Part shown: in pieces, positions 35,816 to 45,892 of the stretch
How positions within the stretch are numbered: position 1 is the stretch's first letter
How the letters are laid out: the number at the start of each line of letters is the position of its first letter
NCBI RefSeq assembly: GCF_000766865.1
Contig: NZ_JNFA01000028.1
Span: forward strand, 1 to 64,000
DNA: 64,000 nucleotides
Reading direction: 5' to 3'
Source: Listeria booriae
GTDB lineage: Bacteria; Bacillota; Bacilli; Lactobacillales; Listeriaceae
Notes under the pieces: generated by a model
What the model was told of the DNA's origin: nothing
Databases searched by the model: none
Seen by the model: the letters and a program-made list of their open reading frames with translations, nothing else
Made by a program: the position numbers and the translations under genes

Positions 35816-37102
35816 GTGGAAGCGAAATTAAAAGTTGGAATTTTAGGATTTGGAACGGTTGGTAGTGGTGTTATTCACATTTTAGAAGAGCACGCGGAGA
35901 AAATTAGTCAAATTACGGGCTACCAAGTAAGTGTCAAAAAAGTACTTGTGCGTGACTTAGAGAAAAATCGTCGGTACGAAACGAAAGGATTCAGCTTGAC
36001 CACAGAGCCAACTGATATTTTAGATGACCCGGAAATTTCGGTCGTTGTCGAGGTTATGGGAAGCATTGAGCCAGCGCGGGAATATATTTTGCAGGCGCTT
36101 AAGGCTGGGAAACATGTCGTGACGGCGAATAAGGATTTGATTGCGTTACATGGTGATGAGTTGATTGCTGTGGCGCAGGCGAATAAATGTGATTTATTCT
36201 ATGAGGCAAGTGTAGCCGGCGGGATTCCGATTTTGCGTACGATTGTGAACGGTCTTGCGGCGGATAAGATTCAGAAGGTTATGGGAATCGTGAATGGCAC
36301 GACGAACTTTATGTTAACGAAAATGAAAACCGAGAAACGCACATACGAGGATGTTTTGAAGGAAGCGCAGGATTTGGGCTTTGCGGAGGCTGACCCGACG
36401 AGTGATGTGGACGGAATTGATGCGGCTCGCAAAATGGTCATTTTAACGCGTCTTGCTTTTGGGATGAACGTGGACTTGGCGGATGTTGATACGGTTGGTA
36501 TTCGCGGGATTGCGCCGCGTGATATGGAAGTTGCGGAGCAGTTGAAATACGTGATTAAACTAGTGGGCACGGCCGAAGAGAAGAACGGTTCGGTGGCTGT
36601 AAGTGTTGGGCCAGTGTTGTTGCCGAAGTATCATCCGATGGCAGGTGTGAACAACGAGAATAATGCGGTGTTTGTAACGGGTGCTGCGGCGGGTGAGACG
36701 ATGTATTACGGGCCTGGTGCAGGCGAACTTCCGACGGCGACGAGTGTTGTTAGTGACATTATTACGGTTGCTAAAAACAGCAAGTTAGGCACGAACGGGA
36801 ATGCGTTCAATAGTTATCAGCATGATACAAAGCAGACGTCACCGGATGAAATTTTCTCGAAATATTATATGCGAATTGTAATGGATGATAAGACAGGGAC
36901 TTTCCTTAAGTTAACGCAGATTTTTGCGGAGGCGGGTGTCGGTTTTGATAAAATTTTGCAAGAACCGCTGGACGATTATACGGCGACGGTTGTTGTTGTA
37001 ACGCACGTAACGAGTAAGGCGCAGTTGGAGCAGGCGATTAGTCGTGTGGAACTGGAGCCACAGATGCAAATGCAAGCGAAATATCAAGTTGTGGAGGGAT
37101 AA
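35816..37102 (+). CDS. hom: Homoserine dehydrogenase
   Basis: A 428-residue NAD(P)-dependent enzyme that reduces aspartate semialdehyde to homoserine. The nucleotide-binding 'VGILGFGTVGSGVIHIL' is at residues ~7-23, the catalytic region is 'GIVNGTTNFMLTKM' and 'GFAEADPTSDVDGIDAARKM', and a C-terminal ACT domain (~350-428) probably senses threonine. The GTG start is preceded by GAGGAGG. First gene of the threonine operon. Confidence 0.95.
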   Translation: MEAKLKVGILGFGTVGSGVIHILEEHAEKISQITGYQVSVKKVLVRDLEKNRRYETKGFSLTTEPTDILDDPEISVVVEVMGSIEPAREYILQALKAGKHVVTANKDLIALHGDELIAVAQANKCDLFYEASVAGGIPILRTIVNGLAADKIQKVMGIVNGTTNFMLTKMKTEKRTYEDVLKEAQDLGFAEADPTSDVDGIDAARKMVILTRLAFGMNVDLADVDTVGIRGIAPRDMEVAEQLKYVIKLVGTAEEKNGSVAVSVGPVLLPKYHPMAGVNNENNAVFVTGAAAGETMYYGPGAGELPTATSVVSDIITVAKNSKLGTNGNAFNSYQHDTKQTSPDEIFSKYYMRIVMDDKTGTFLKLTQIFAEAGVGFDKILQEPLDDYTATVVVVTHVTSKAQLEQAISRVELEPQMQMQAKYQVVEG

Positions 37103-37105
37103 CAA

Positions 37106-38164
37106 ATGTACGAAGGTTTATTGAAAAGATATAAGGACTATTTACCAATTACTGAAAAAACACCGATGATTGGCTTGGCGGAAGGAAATACACCGTTAAT
37201 TCCATTGCCAAACTTGTCAAAAGAGCTTGGTGTGACGTTATATGGCAAGTATGAGGGCTTGAATCCGACGGGATCGTTTAAGGATCGCGGTATGGTGATG
37301 GCGGTTGCGAAGGCGAAGGAAGAGGGCGCGGAAGCTGTTATTTGTGCGTCGACGGGAAATACGTCAGCGGCAGCAGCGGCTTATGCGACACGTGCGGGCA
37401 TGAAGGCGTACGTGGTTATTCCGGACGGCAAAGTGGCGCTTGGTAAGTTGGCGCAAGCCGTGATGTATGGTGCGGATATCATTGCGATTCAAGGGAATTT
37501 CGATGAGGCATTGGACGCGGTACGTGAATTGGCGGAGACGGAAGCTGTGGCGTTAGTAAACTCGGTGAATCCGTATCGTTTGGAAGGACAGAAGACGGCT
37601 GCTTTTGAAATCTGTGAGCAACTGGGAGGCAAAGCGCCAGACGTGCTTGCGATTCCGGTTGGTAATGCGGGAAACATTTCGGCATATTGGAAAGGTTTTA
37701 AAGAATGGGACGGTAATTTTGGTGTTGGTTTACCACGCATGCACGGTTTTGAAGCGGAAGGTGCGGCGGCGATTGTGCAAGGTGCGCCAATTAAGAATCC
37801 GGAAACGATTGCGACGGCGATTCGGATTGGAAATCCTGCAAGTTGGGGCTTAGCGGAAGCGGCTCGCGATGAATCAGGCGGTTATATCCATTCGGTGACA
37901 GACGACGAGATTGTCAACGCGTATAAAAAAGTCGCAGCACAAGACGGCGTATTTATTGAACCGGGCTCGGCGGCATCGCTTGCAGGCGTGATTCAACACG
38001 TGAAAAGTGGCGCGATTAAGCAAGGCGAGACGGTCGTTTGTGTGTTTACTGGAAACGGCTTGAAAGATCCAGATACTGCGATGAGTGTGCATGAAGTTCC
38101 GATTTCGCACGTAGAAGGTGTGGACGCAATGCGTGAATACTTGCGCGGGGGCGTGACGAAATGA
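37106..38164 (+). CDS. thrC: Threonine synthase
   Basis: A 352-residue PLP enzyme that converts O-phosphohomoserine to threonine. The PLP lysine lies in '[14 protein letters not shown]', and the phosphate loop is '[13 protein letters not shown]'. It starts three bases after hom and overlaps thrB by 4 bp, so the three genes form one operon. Confidence 0.95.
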   Translation: MYEGLLKRYKDYLPITEKTPMIGLAEGNTPLIPLPNLSKELGVTLYGKYEGLNPTGSFKDRGMVMAVAKAKEEGAEAVICASTGNTSAAAAAYATRAGMKAYVVIPDGKVALGKLAQAVMYGADIIAIQGNFDEALDAVRELAETEAVALVNSVNPYRLEGQKTAAFEICEQLGGKAPDVLAIPVGNAGNISAYWKGFKEWDGNFGVGLPRMHGFEAEGAAAIVQGAPIKNPETIATAIRIGNPASWGLAEAARDESGGYIHSVTDDEIVNAYKKVAAQDGVFIEPGSAASLAGVIQHVKSGAIKQGETVVCVFTGNGLKDPDTAMSVHEVPISHVEGVDAMREYLRGGVTK

Positions 38165-39030
38165 TCCGCATCCAAGTTCCGGCTACAACAGCGAATCTTG
38201 GACCTGGTTTTGATTCGTGCGGCTTGGCGTTATCGCTTTATTTGACGCTAGATGTTTTGGAAGAAGCAACCGAGTGGCATGTTGCGCATGATTTAGGTGA
38301 GGGGATTCCGACGGATGCAACGAATGTTATCGTGGAAACCGCGCTTAGTATTGCGCCTGATTTGACGCCACATCGTTTACAAATGGCATGTGATATCCCT
38401 GCGGCGCGCGGACTTGGAAGTAGTTCTGCGGCCGTCGTTGCGGGAATTGAGCTAGCCAATGCACTGGCCAATTTGGAACTAACACCGGAACGAAAAGTGG
38501 AAATCGCAGCGGAAATTGAAGGCCATCCGGATAATGTCGCACCAGCCGTGCTCGGTAATTTTGTTGTTGGGGCGAAATTGGATGGAGAAGATTTTTACGT
38601 GCGTCATTTGTTCCCAGATTGCGCTTTATTAGCCTTTATTCCGCAAGAAGCATTGCTGACGAGCGAAAGCCGTGGCGTACTTCCGAACGAACTAGCCTAT
38701 AAAGAAGCAGTCAAAGCGAGTAGCATCGCTAATGTCATGATTGCGGCACTTTTGCAAAATGATTTGGAACTCGCAGGAAAAATGATGGAACGCGATTTAT
38801 GGCATGAGAATTACCGTGCAAAATTGGTGCCACATCTCGCGCCGCTTCGAGCTTTGACGAAAGAACACGGGGCGTATGCGGCTTGCCTAAGTGGGGCCGG
38901 TCCTACCATTCTTATTTTTGCACCACAAGAGAAAGCGGATGACTTGCTGAGCGTGATGAAAGATTTTGATACAACGGCAAGTGTTCTTTCTCTAAAAGTT
39001 GAAAACGATGGTTCTGTAACAACACGCTGA
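38161..39030 (+). CDS. thrB: Homoserine kinase
   Basis: A 289-residue GHMP-family kinase that phosphorylates homoserine. N-terminal '[19 protein letters not shown]', the ATP motif '[16 protein letters not shown]' and the C-terminal '[12 protein letters not shown]' are the three GHMP motifs. Last gene of the hom-thrC-thrB operon; its stop lies inside the terminator stem. Confidence 0.95.
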   Translation: MIRIQVPATTANLGPGFDSCGLALSLYLTLDVLEEATEWHVAHDLGEGIPTDATNVIVETALSIAPDLTPHRLQMACDIPAARGLGSSSAAVVAGIELANALANLELTPERKVEIAAEIEGHPDNVAPAVLGNFVVGAKLDGEDFYVRHLFPDCALLAFIPQEALLTSESRGVLPNELAYKEAVKASSIANVMIAALLQNDLELAGKMMERDLWHENYRAKLVPHLAPLRALTKEHGAYAACLSGAGPTILIFAPQEKADDLLSVMKDFDTTASVLSLKVENDGSVTTR

Positions 39031-39052
39031 CTCTTATGTCGGCGTGTTTTTC
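39021..39052 (+). terminator. Intrinsic terminator of the threonine operon
   Basis: AACACGCTGAC (39021-39031) pairs with GTCGGCGTGTT (39038-39048) with one T-G pair, then T-rich tail. It overlaps the thrB stop codon. Confidence 0.8.
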
Positions 39053-39151
39053 AGAATGAAAATAAGAAGTGCGGCTTCCTGTTGTCCATAATTGCCCGCT
39101 ATGATAGAATGAAAAAGAGTTTTTAACATGTGAATGTGAGGTTATGGGAAG

Positions 39152-39724
39152 ATGGCACAGCTTTTCTTTAGGTACGGTTCGATGAATAGCGGCAAAACAA
39201 TTGAAATTTTAAAAGTAGCGCATAATTATGAGGAGCAAAATAAACCGGTTGTGATTTTTACGTCAGGGATTGATGATCGCGATCAGGTTGGCATGATTTC
39301 GAGTCGTATTGGCTTGAAACGTGAGGCGATTCCTGTGTTTTCGACGACAAATGTGTATGATGAAGTGGCGCAACTGGAGACGAAACCGTATTGCGTTTTG
39401 CTGGATGAATCGCAGTTTTTGGAGAAGAAACATATTTTGCAATTGGCGCGTATTGCCGATGAACTGAACATTCCGGTCATTGCGTACGGTCTAAAAAATG
39501 ATTTTCAAAATGAGCTTTTTGAAGGCTCGAAATATTTATTATTATATGCGGACAAAATCGAAGAAATGAAGACGGTTTGCTGGTTTTGCACGAAGAAGGC
39601 GACGATGGTTCTGCGCGTTGATGAAGATGGAAAGCCGATGTATAAAGGTGACCAAATTTTGATTGGTGGAAATGATCGTTATTATCCTGTTTGCCGTAAG
39701 TGCCATGCGAATCCGTCGATATAA
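39152..39724 (+). CDS. tdk: Thymidine kinase
   Basis: A 190-residue type II thymidine kinase of the dNTP salvage pathway. P-loop '[13 protein letters not shown]' at ~9-21, Walker B-like '[10 protein letters not shown]', and the four zinc cysteines in 'CWFCTKKA' and 'YYPVCRKCH'. It lies 20 bp ahead of the RF1 gene, the conserved Gram-positive order. Confidence 0.94.
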   Translation: MAQLFFRYGSMNSGKTIEILKVAHNYEEQNKPVVIFTSGIDDRDQVGMISSRIGLKREAIPVFSTTNVYDEVAQLETKPYCVLLDESQFLEKKHILQLARIADELNIPVIAYGLKNDFQNELFEGSKYLLLYADKIEEMKTVCWFCTKKATMVLRVDEDGKPMYKGDQILIGGNDRYYPVCRKCHANPSI

Positions 39725-39744
39725 AACGAATGAGGTGAAAGTAC

Positions 39745-40821
39745 ATGTATGATCGATTACAGGCGGTTGAGGATCGCTATGATGAACTAAATGAGTTGCT
39801 TAGCGACCCGAACGTTGTTAGTGATGCGAAGAAATTGCGCGACTATTCGAAGGAGCAGTCGGGAATCGCGGAAACAGTAGAGGTGTATCGCCACTACAAA
39901 GAAGTGACCGGAGCGCTTGCGGACACGCGCGAAATGCTGAACGAGAAGCTAGACGATGAGATGAAAGAAATGGTCAAGGAAGAATTCAATGAACTAACGC
40001 AAGAAAAAGCCGATTTGGAAGAAAAATTGAAGCTGTTACTCGTTCCAAAAGACCCGAATGATGATAAAAACGTCATTATGGAAATTCGCGGTGCTGCTGG
40101 TGGCGATGAGGCGGCCTTATTTGCTGGCGACTTGTTCCGGATGTATTCGCGTTATGCGGAGTCTCGTGGTTGGAAAGCCGAGGTTATGGAGGCGAACGCG
40201 ACGGGAATCGGTGGTTATAAGGAAATTATCGTGATGATTAACGGAAATGGCGCGTATTCTCGCTTGAAATATGAGAACGGCGCGCATCGTGTGCAACGTG
40301 TTCCTGAGACGGAATCTGGCGGGCGCATTCATACGTCGACCGCGACTGTTGCGATTTTGCCAGAAGCTGAAGATGTGGAAATCGATATTAAAGATAGCGA
40401 TATTCGGACGGATACATTTGCATCAAGTGGCGCCGGTGGACAAAGTGTCAACACGACAATGTCCGCGGTTCGTTTGACGCATATGCCGACGGGAATCGTG
40501 GTTTCGATGCAAGATGAACGTTCCCAAATCAAAAACAAAGAAAAAGCAATGAAAATTTTGCGTGCCCGTATTTTTGATAAATTTGAGCGTGAAGCGCGTG
40601 AAGAATACGATACGACGCGTAAATCTGCCGTTGGGACTGGGGATCGTTCGGAGCGAATTCGGACGTATAATTATCCACAAAACCGCGTAACAGATCATCG
40701 AATTGGTCTAACGATTCAAAAACTGGATCAAATCATGGAAGGCAAGCTCGATGAAGTCATTGACGCGCTAATCATGGAAGACCAAACAAGTAAACTAGAA
40801 CACATCAACGACGGTTTGTAA
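39745..40821 (+). CDS. prfA: Peptide chain release factor 1
   Basis: A 358-residue RF1 that ends translation at UAA/UAG. The GGQ loop is '[20 protein letters not shown]', and the coiled-coil N-terminal domain spans ~1-100. The prmC gene that methylates the GGQ glutamine follows after one base. This prfA (RF1) must not be confused with the Listeria virulence activator PrfA, a Crp-family protein that is not in this window. Confidence 0.96.
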   Translation: MYDRLQAVEDRYDELNELLSDPNVVSDAKKLRDYSKEQSGIAETVEVYRHYKEVTGALADTREMLNEKLDDEMKEMVKEEFNELTQEKADLEEKLKLLLVPKDPNDDKNVIMEIRGAAGGDEAALFAGDLFRMYSRYAESRGWKAEVMEANATGIGGYKEIIVMINGNGAYSRLKYENGAHRVQRVPETESGGRIHTSTATVAILPEAEDVEIDIKDSDIRTDTFASSGAGGQSVNTTMSAVRLTHMPTGIVVSMQDERSQIKNKEKAMKILRARIFDKFEREAREEYDTTRKSAVGTGDRSERIRTYNYPQNRVTDHRIGLTIQKLDQIMEGKLDEVIDALIMEDQTSKLEHINDGL

Positions 40822-40822
40822 G

Positions 40823-41677
40823 ATGACAATAGCCGAAGTTTTACAACAAGCAAAAGCCGTTTTAATAGAACGCGAACTCGATCAAAATATTGCCGAAATC
40901 ATTTTAGAGACTCGGCTTTTTTTGACGCGTTCGCAACTGTGGACAACAATTGGGCGTGAACTAACCCCAACTGAAAAAGCCCAATTTGACGCTGATTTCG
41001 CGCGTTATCTTGCCGGCGAACCAGTGCAATACATTTTAGGCGTGGCCCCGTTTTACGGTCGTGATTTTAAAGTAACACCAAGCGTTTTAATCCCGCGTCC
41101 AGAAACCGAAGAGCTCGTCTATGCGGCAGAACAGTGGATAAAGCAGCATCCAGGCGAAGTTCAGCGTGTACTCGACGTGTGCACCGGTAGCGGCATCATC
41201 CCGATTACTTTGCAAGCCGAATTCCCAGAACTCGCGCTCACTGGCTCCGACATATCCACCGAAGCCCTCGAAGTAGCTGTGGATAACAATATTCGTCAAA
41301 AAACAAATGTCCGATTTATCCACACCGACCTTGTGAAAACATTCCTAGAAAACGGCGAAAAATTCGATATGATCTTGGCAAATCCGCCATATATCGCGGA
41401 AAAAGAACGCAGCGAAATGTCTGATTACGTCTTAAAAAATGAACCAGAACTCGCATTATTCGCGCCAAACGACGGTTTAGCTATCTACGAACGACTTATC
41501 GCCGACTTGCCTCAACTTGTGGATAAACAATTCTGGATTGGCGTTGAAATAGGTTATACACAAGGAGAAGCCGTAAAATTACTATTCGAAAAAAGTTTTC
41601 CACAGGCTAACGTGAAAATTCAACAAGACATAAATGGCAAAGATCGTATGGTAATCTGCCATAATACATTGATATAA
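40823..41677 (+). CDS. prmC: Release factor glutamine methyltransferase
   Basis: A 284-residue SAM-dependent enzyme that methylates the GGQ glutamine of release factors. An N-terminal helical domain (~1-75) precedes the Rossmann fold: '[15 protein letters not shown]' (SAM motif) and 'ANPPYI' (the NPPY active-site motif). Its 3' half contains three perfect DnaA boxes (41278-41286, 41316-41324, 41518-41526) and one near match, which is unusual inside a coding region. Confidence 0.94.
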   Translation: MTIAEVLQQAKAVLIERELDQNIAEIILETRLFLTRSQLWTTIGRELTPTEKAQFDADFARYLAGEPVQYILGVAPFYGRDFKVTPSVLIPRPETEELVYAAEQWIKQHPGEVQRVLDVCTGSGIIPITLQAEFPELALTGSDISTEALEVAVDNNIRQKTNVRFIHTDLVKTFLENGEKFDMILANPPYIAEKERSEMSDYVLKNEPELALFAPNDGLAIYERLIADLPQLVDKQFWIGVEIGYTQGEAVKLLFEKSFPQANVKIQQDINGKDRMVICHNTLI

Positions 41678-41679
41678 CA

Positions 41680-41706
41680 GCATCTCTCACGCGGAGGTGC
41701 TTTTTT
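41680..41706 (+). terminator. Intrinsic terminator of prmC
   Basis: GCATCTC (41680-41686) pairs with GAGGTGC (41694-41700, one T-G), then T6. Confidence 0.75.
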
Positions 41707-41717
41707 ATTCCCCGTGA

Positions 41718-41887
41718 TTATCCACAGCGATGGGGATAATAGTTTGTGCAAAAAAAATTTTTTAATCAAATCTTAATAATTAAAACCCAGTTATCAACAC
41801 ACTTATACACATTATCCACAGGTTCACAATTAGTTATCCACATTGACAAAGTTATTATCCACAGAATGGGGATAACTTTGTGGATGA
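41718..41887. promoter_or_regulatory. DnaA-box cluster between prmC and ywlC
   Basis: Perfect TTATNCACA boxes at 41718-41726, 41803-41811, 41812-41820, 41834-41842 and 41855-41863. Near matches: TTATCAACA (41791) and reverse-strand TGGGGATAA (41731, 41867) and TGTGGATGA (41879). An A/T-only-like tract (about 41750-41785) lies inside. DnaA probably binds here, away from the origin. B. subtilis has DnaA-box clusters at several loci, and I recall ywlC as one of them. Confidence 0.85.
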
Positions 41888-41980
41888 ATCGCTATTTTTA
41901 AAATAATCACGAATTAAGCTGTAAAAACAACCGTAAAACCGTTAAAATAAGATTAAAGCAATGTAAAGGAGTCTTTCCTA

Positions 41981-43027
41981 ATGAAAACAAAGATTTGGCA
42001 GATAACGAAAGAAAGCGAAATTCAAATATATTTAGAAGCTGCGAAAATGCTCCAAGCTGGAGAAACAGTGGCTTTTCCAACTGAAACTGTATATGGGATT
42101 GGTGCGGATGCTACAAATGAAGCCGCAGTAACCAAAATCTATGAAGCAAAAGGACGACCATCTGATAACCCGCTAATTGTCCACATCGCGGATCAAGCGC
42201 AAGTACACAGTTTTGTGAAGGAGATACCGCCAAATGCGAAGAAGTTGATGAAACAATTTTGGCCAGGTCCGTTGACGATTATTTTACCGCTACAAGCTAA
42301 CCGATTAGCGCGCAATGTGACGGCGGGATTGGACAGTGTCGGTGTGCGTATGCCAGAGCATCCTGTTGCGCTCGGACTTTTGGCAGTGGCGGGAATTCCT
42401 GTGGCAGCGCCAAGTGCGAACCGTTCAGGCAAACCAAGTCCGACATCTGGAGAACATGTGGAAGAAGATTTGAACGGTAGAATTGCAGGCATTATTTCGG
42501 CTGGGAAAACGGGTGTTGGTTTGGAATCGACCGTTATTGACTGCACGCTAGAAGTACCGGCAATTTTACGACCAGGCGGTGTTTCTCAAGCTGAAATCGA
42601 GGCAGTGATTGGGCCGGTGATTTCCGAAGTTCAGCCGCTGGAACAGAAAGAAGCTCCGAAAGCGCCAGGCATGAAGTACACGCATTATGCTCCGAAAGCG
42701 CCAGTCGTTATTATCGAAGGTGATGCGACTTTTTTCCAACAACAAATTGATAATGCCAAAGCTCGTGGTGAAGAAGTGGGCATTTTAGTTTCGGATGAGC
42801 TAAGTAAGGACTTGGACGCGTCAACGCATAAGTTAGCGCTTGGGAGTCGTGAACATCTAGAAGAAGTTGCCTATCAGCTTTATCAACAGCTTCGTAATTT
42901 TGACCATACGAGTGTTACGATTATTTATGCCGAAGCTTTTGCGAAAGAAGGAATTGGAACAGCTATCATGAATCGTTTGGATAAGGCTGCAGGTGGCCAT
43001 TATATGAGACAAAGCGAGGAAGATTAA
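41981..43027 (+). CDS. ywlC: L-threonylcarbamoyladenylate synthase (Sua5/YwlC)
   Basis: A 348-residue two-domain enzyme that makes threonylcarbamoyl-AMP for the t6A37 modification of ANN-reading tRNAs. The YrdC domain (~1-205) shows 'FPTETVYGIGADATNEAAV', 'KIYEAKGRPSDNPLIVHI' and 'SANRSGKPSPTSGEHV'; the C-terminal Sua5 domain follows the linker 'APGMKYTHYAPKAPVVII'. AAAGGAG precedes the ATG. The DnaA-box cluster sits directly in its upstream region and may control it. Confidence 0.93.
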   Translation: MKTKIWQITKESEIQIYLEAAKMLQAGETVAFPTETVYGIGADATNEAAVTKIYEAKGRPSDNPLIVHIADQAQVHSFVKEIPPNAKKLMKQFWPGPLTIILPLQANRLARNVTAGLDSVGVRMPEHPVALGLLAVAGIPVAAPSANRSGKPSPTSGEHVEEDLNGRIAGIISAGKTGVGLESTVIDCTLEVPAILRPGGVSQAEIEAVIGPVISEVQPLEQKEAPKAPGMKYTHYAPKAPVVIIEGDATFFQQQIDNAKARGEEVGILVSDELSKDLDASTHKLALGSREHLEEVAYQLYQQLRNFDHTSVTIIYAEAFAKEGIGTAIMNRLDKAAGGHYMRQSEED

Positions 43028-43029
43028 CG

Positions 43030-43431
43030 ATGAAAATTCTATTTGTATGTACTGGAAATACGTGTCGGAGCCCCATGGCGGAAAAAATGTTGCAATGGCT
43101 CAAACCTGATTGGGAAGTGACTTCGGCAGGATTGTCAGCGCAGGCTGGTGCACCGATGTCGGTGAATTCCAAAGCGGTTTTGCAGGAGCATGGGTTGCCT
43201 ACTTATCATGTGGCTAAGCGGGTCACGGCAGAGCTTGTAGAGGCGGCGGATAAGGTTTTTGTGATGACAGAACAGCATCGGCAGGCGCTTTTGAGTCAGT
43301 TTCCTAATCGGAAGACGGAGTTGTTGTCGCCGAATGGGTTTGATGTTGGGGATCCGTATGGTGGGAGTATGGCGGATTATGAGTATACGTTTGGGGAATT
43401 GGAGGAGATGATTGAGCGGAGATTCTTGTGA
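43030..43431 (+). CDS. ywlE: Low-molecular-weight protein arginine phosphatase (YwlE-like)
   Basis: A 133-residue phosphatase. The P-loop 'VCTGNTCRSPMAEKML' gives Cys7, Arg13 and a Thr at position 11; in Bacillus YwlE this Thr favours phosphoarginine over phosphotyrosine. The general acid is in 'GDPYGGSMADYEYT'. It would reverse protein arginine phosphorylation by McsB. It is two bases after ywlC, so co-transcribed. Confidence 0.88.
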   Translation: MKILFVCTGNTCRSPMAEKMLQWLKPDWEVTSAGLSAQAGAPMSVNSKAVLQEHGLPTYHVAKRVTAELVEAADKVFVMTEQHRQALLSQFPNRKTELLSPNGFDVGDPYGGSMADYEYTFGELEEMIERRFL

Positions 43432-43564
43432 GTCTAAAATGTATTTTGGGCATAAGTAATTTTGCTTGAGTGGTTTTGAGAAAAAAGTTTGGTGGCTGAT
43501 TTGGGAGATTTATTAGTGTTTTGTAGTCTTGTTGGGGTTTTCGAAGTGTATTGCGTCGTGTGGG

Positions 43565-43691
43565 GCGCCTCCGGATCCAGCTTCAAGAGCCAGCCTCTCG
43601 GAAACTTCACGCCCTCCATAAAAAGCAAGAGCGGCTTTTTATGGAGGCCGCTCCAGTTTCTGTCGAGGCTAAACGGGCTCTTTCAGCTTTT
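43565..43691 (+). repeat. Structured dispersed repeat, copy C
   Basis: Begins GCGCCTCCGGATCC. The inner helix is a perfect 14-bp stem (CCTCCATAAAAAGC with GCTTTTTATGGAGG), the middle helix pairs AGCCTC..GAAAC with GTTTC..GAGGCT, and the outer helix pairs AGCT..AAGAGCC with GGGCTCTT..AGCT. It is followed by a T-rich tail and lies in the 390-bp gap between ywlE and glyA. The rest of that gap shows no gene. Confidence 0.8.
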
Positions 43692-43821
43692 CTAATTGTG
43701 AAACCCTAAACTTTCTGAATTTTGCGCTAAAACACTTGCATTTTGTGGTGGAATGAGAGATTATTAAGGCAGGTACGAAAAGCTTTAAATAATCATTTGA
43801 GAAAAGGATGGGGATCCACAC

Positions 43822-45063
43822 ATGGTTTATCTACAAAAGCACGACAAGGCAGTTTTTGACGCAATTGAGTTAGAGTTAGGCAGACAACGGAATAATATTG
43901 AGTTAATCGCATCGGAGAATTTCGTGACAGAGCAAGTTATGGAAGCGATGGGATCTGTTTTAACAAACAAATATGCAGAAGGTTACCCTGGCAAACGCTA
44001 TTACGGCGGTTGTGAATATGTTGATATTGTAGAAGACTTAGCTCGTGATCGTGCCAAGCAATTATTTGGCGCAGAATATGCAAATGTTCAACCTCACTCT
44101 GGTGCCCAAGCGAACATGGCGGTTTACCATGCAACGCTTCAACCAGGCGACACGGTACTCGGCATGAATTTATCGCACGGTGGTCACTTAACACATGGTA
44201 GCCCAGCGAATTTCAGTGGCGAATTGTATCAGTTCGTAGCTTACGGTGTAGACGAAGAAACCAAACAAATTGATTATGACAAAGTTCGTGAAATCGCTCT
44301 AGAACACAAACCAAAAATGATTGTAGCCGGAGCAAGTGCTTATCCGCGTGCGATCGACTTTTCTAAATTCCGTGAAATTGCGGATGAAGTTGGCGCGTAC
44401 TTAATGGTCGACATGGCGCATATCGCAGGTCTTGTTGCCACAGGTCACCACCAAAATCCAGTACCTTACGCTGATTTCGTTACAACAACTACCCACAAAA
44501 CTTTGCGCGGCCCACGTGGCGGTATGATTTTAGCAAAAGCGGAATGGGAAGCAAAACTAAACAAAGCAATTTTCCCAGGAATTCAGGGTGGTCCTTTAAT
44601 GCACGTTATCGCTGCGAAAGCCGTAGCATTTGGCGAAGCGTTACAACCAGAATTCACAACGTATAGCGAAAATATTTTAAAGAACTCTAAACAATTAGCT
44701 AAAACATTGCAAGAAAACGACGTAGCGGTATTAACAGGCGGTTCTGATAACCATTTACTACTAATCGACCTAAAACCACTTGGCTTGACTGGTAAAGCTG
44801 TAGAAGCGGTTCTAGACGATGTCGGCATTACTGTTAACAAAAACACGATTCCATTCGAAACAGAAAGCCCATTTGTAACAAGCGGTATTCGCGTAGGCGT
44901 TGCAGCAGTAACAACTCGTGGTTTTGACGAAGTGGCTATCGAAAAAGTTGGTAAACTAATTGCTAAAGTATTGCACAATTTAGAAGACGAAGCGGTATTA
45001 GCCGAAGTAAAAGCCGAAGTGGCAAAAATCACGGCGGAATATCCATTATATCCATCACTATAA
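43822..45063 (+). CDS. glyA: Serine hydroxymethyltransferase
   Basis: A 413-residue PLP enzyme that interconverts serine and glycine with tetrahydrofolate, the main source of one-carbon units. '[20 protein letters not shown]' and '[14 protein letters not shown]' start the protein, and the PLP lysine lies in '[16 protein letters not shown]'. Single gene with its own terminator. Confidence 0.96.
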   Translation: MVYLQKHDKAVFDAIELELGRQRNNIELIASENFVTEQVMEAMGSVLTNKYAEGYPGKRYYGGCEYVDIVEDLARDRAKQLFGAEYANVQPHSGAQANMAVYHATLQPGDTVLGMNLSHGGHLTHGSPANFSGELYQFVAYGVDEETKQIDYDKVREIALEHKPKMIVAGASAYPRAIDFSKFREIADEVGAYLMVDMAHIAGLVATGHHQNPVPYADFVTTTTHKTLRGPRGGMILAKAEWEAKLNKAIFPGIQGGPLMHVIAAKAVAFGEALQPEFTTYSENILKNSKQLAKTLQENDVAVLTGGSDNHLLLIDLKPLGLTGKAVEAVLDDVGITVNKNTIPFETESPFVTSGIRVGVAAVTTRGFDEVAIEKVGKLIAKVLHNLEDEAVLAEVKAEVAKITAEYPLYPSL

Positions 45064-45073
45064 ATAATAGAGA

Positions 45074-45110
45074 ATCGCGCTAAACTACAAATTTGGCGCG
45101 ATCTTTTTTT
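45074..45110 (+). terminator. Intrinsic terminator of glyA
   Basis: ATCGCGC (45074-45080) pairs with GCGCGAT (45096-45102), then a T-rich run. Confidence 0.85.
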
Positions 45111-45140
45111 GTAGCAGTTTTTACATAATCAATATTTTAC

Positions 45141-45168
45141 TTGCACAAGCAGGATTCTTTGATACAAT
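45141..45168 (+). promoter_or_regulatory. upp promoter
   Basis: TTGCAC (45141-45146), 16-bp spacer, TACAAT (45163-45168), 35 bases before the start codon. Confidence 0.65.
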
Positions 45169-45203
45169 AAGAGAAGGAAATTTACCTTAAAGGAGCGAAT
45201 ACA

Positions 45204-45833
45204 ATGGCAAAAGTACACGTAATTGATCACCCGTTAGTGCAACACAAGCTAACGATCATCCGTGATAAAGATACTGGAACAAAAGCATTCCGCGAATTAG
45301 TAAACGAGGTCGCAACGTTGATGGCTTACGAAATCACTCGCGACGTAGAACTAGAAGATACATTCGTTGAAACACCACTTAAACGCACGCCCGCAAAAAC
45401 AATTGCTGGTAAAAAATTAGGTGTAGTACCAATTCTCCGTGCAGGTCTTGGAATGGCAGACGGAATCTTAACGCTAATCCCAGCTGCAAAAGTAGGACAC
45501 GTAGGACTTTACCGCGATCACGACACATTAGAGCCAGTCGAATATTTTGTAAAACTGCCATCCGATGTAGAAGAACGTCTATTCATCGTTGTTGACCCGA
45601 TGTTGGCAACAGGCGGTTCTGCTATCATGGCAATCGATTGTCTGAAGAAACGTGGCGCTAAAAATATGAAGTTTATGTGTTTAGTTGCCGCTCCAGAGGG
45701 AATTAAAGCATTACAGGAAGCACATCCAGATGTCGATATTTATGTCGCAGGCTTGGATGAAAAATTAGACGAAAACGGCTATATCTTACCAGGTCTTGGA
45801 GATGCTGGCGATCGTCTATTCGGTACAAAATAA
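45204..45833 (+). CDS. upp: Uracil phosphoribosyltransferase
   Basis: A 209-residue salvage enzyme that makes UMP from uracil and PRPP. '[15 protein letters not shown]' and the PRPP loop '[17 protein letters not shown]' are the type I phosphoribosyltransferase motifs, and the C-terminal '[12 protein letters not shown]' binds uracil. A strong AAAGGAG site precedes the ATG. Confidence 0.96.
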   Translation: MAKVHVIDHPLVQHKLTIIRDKDTGTKAFRELVNEVATLMAYEITRDVELEDTFVETPLKRTPAKTIAGKKLGVVPILRAGLGMADGILTLIPAAKVGHVGLYRDHDTLEPVEYFVKLPSDVEERLFIVVDPMLATGGSAIMAIDCLKKRGAKNMKFMCLVAAPEGIKALQEAHPDVDIYVAGLDEKLDENGYILPGLGDAGDRLFGTK

Positions 45834-45842
45834 ATAAATGAG

Positions 45843-45874
45843 AACGAGGAGGCGAAACAGTTTCCTCGTTTTTT
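45843..45874 (+). terminator. Intrinsic terminator of upp
   Basis: AACGAGGA (45843-45850) pairs with TCCTCGTT (45863-45870), then T6. The next gene starts 19 bases later, so some read-through to mnaA is possible. Confidence 0.75.
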
Positions 45875-45892
45875 CAGAAGGGAAAGTTAATC

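Noticed and set aside
39745-40821. prfA as the Listeria virulence regulator
   Set aside because: The product has the GGQ motif of peptide chain release factor 1 and sits next to prmC. It is RF1, not the Crp-family PrfA. No virulence cluster is present.
41718-41887. The DnaA-box cluster as the chromosomal origin
   Set aside because: dnaA, dnaN, rpmH and other origin neighbours are absent, and the context matches a locus far from oriC in gene order. A secondary DnaA site is more likely.
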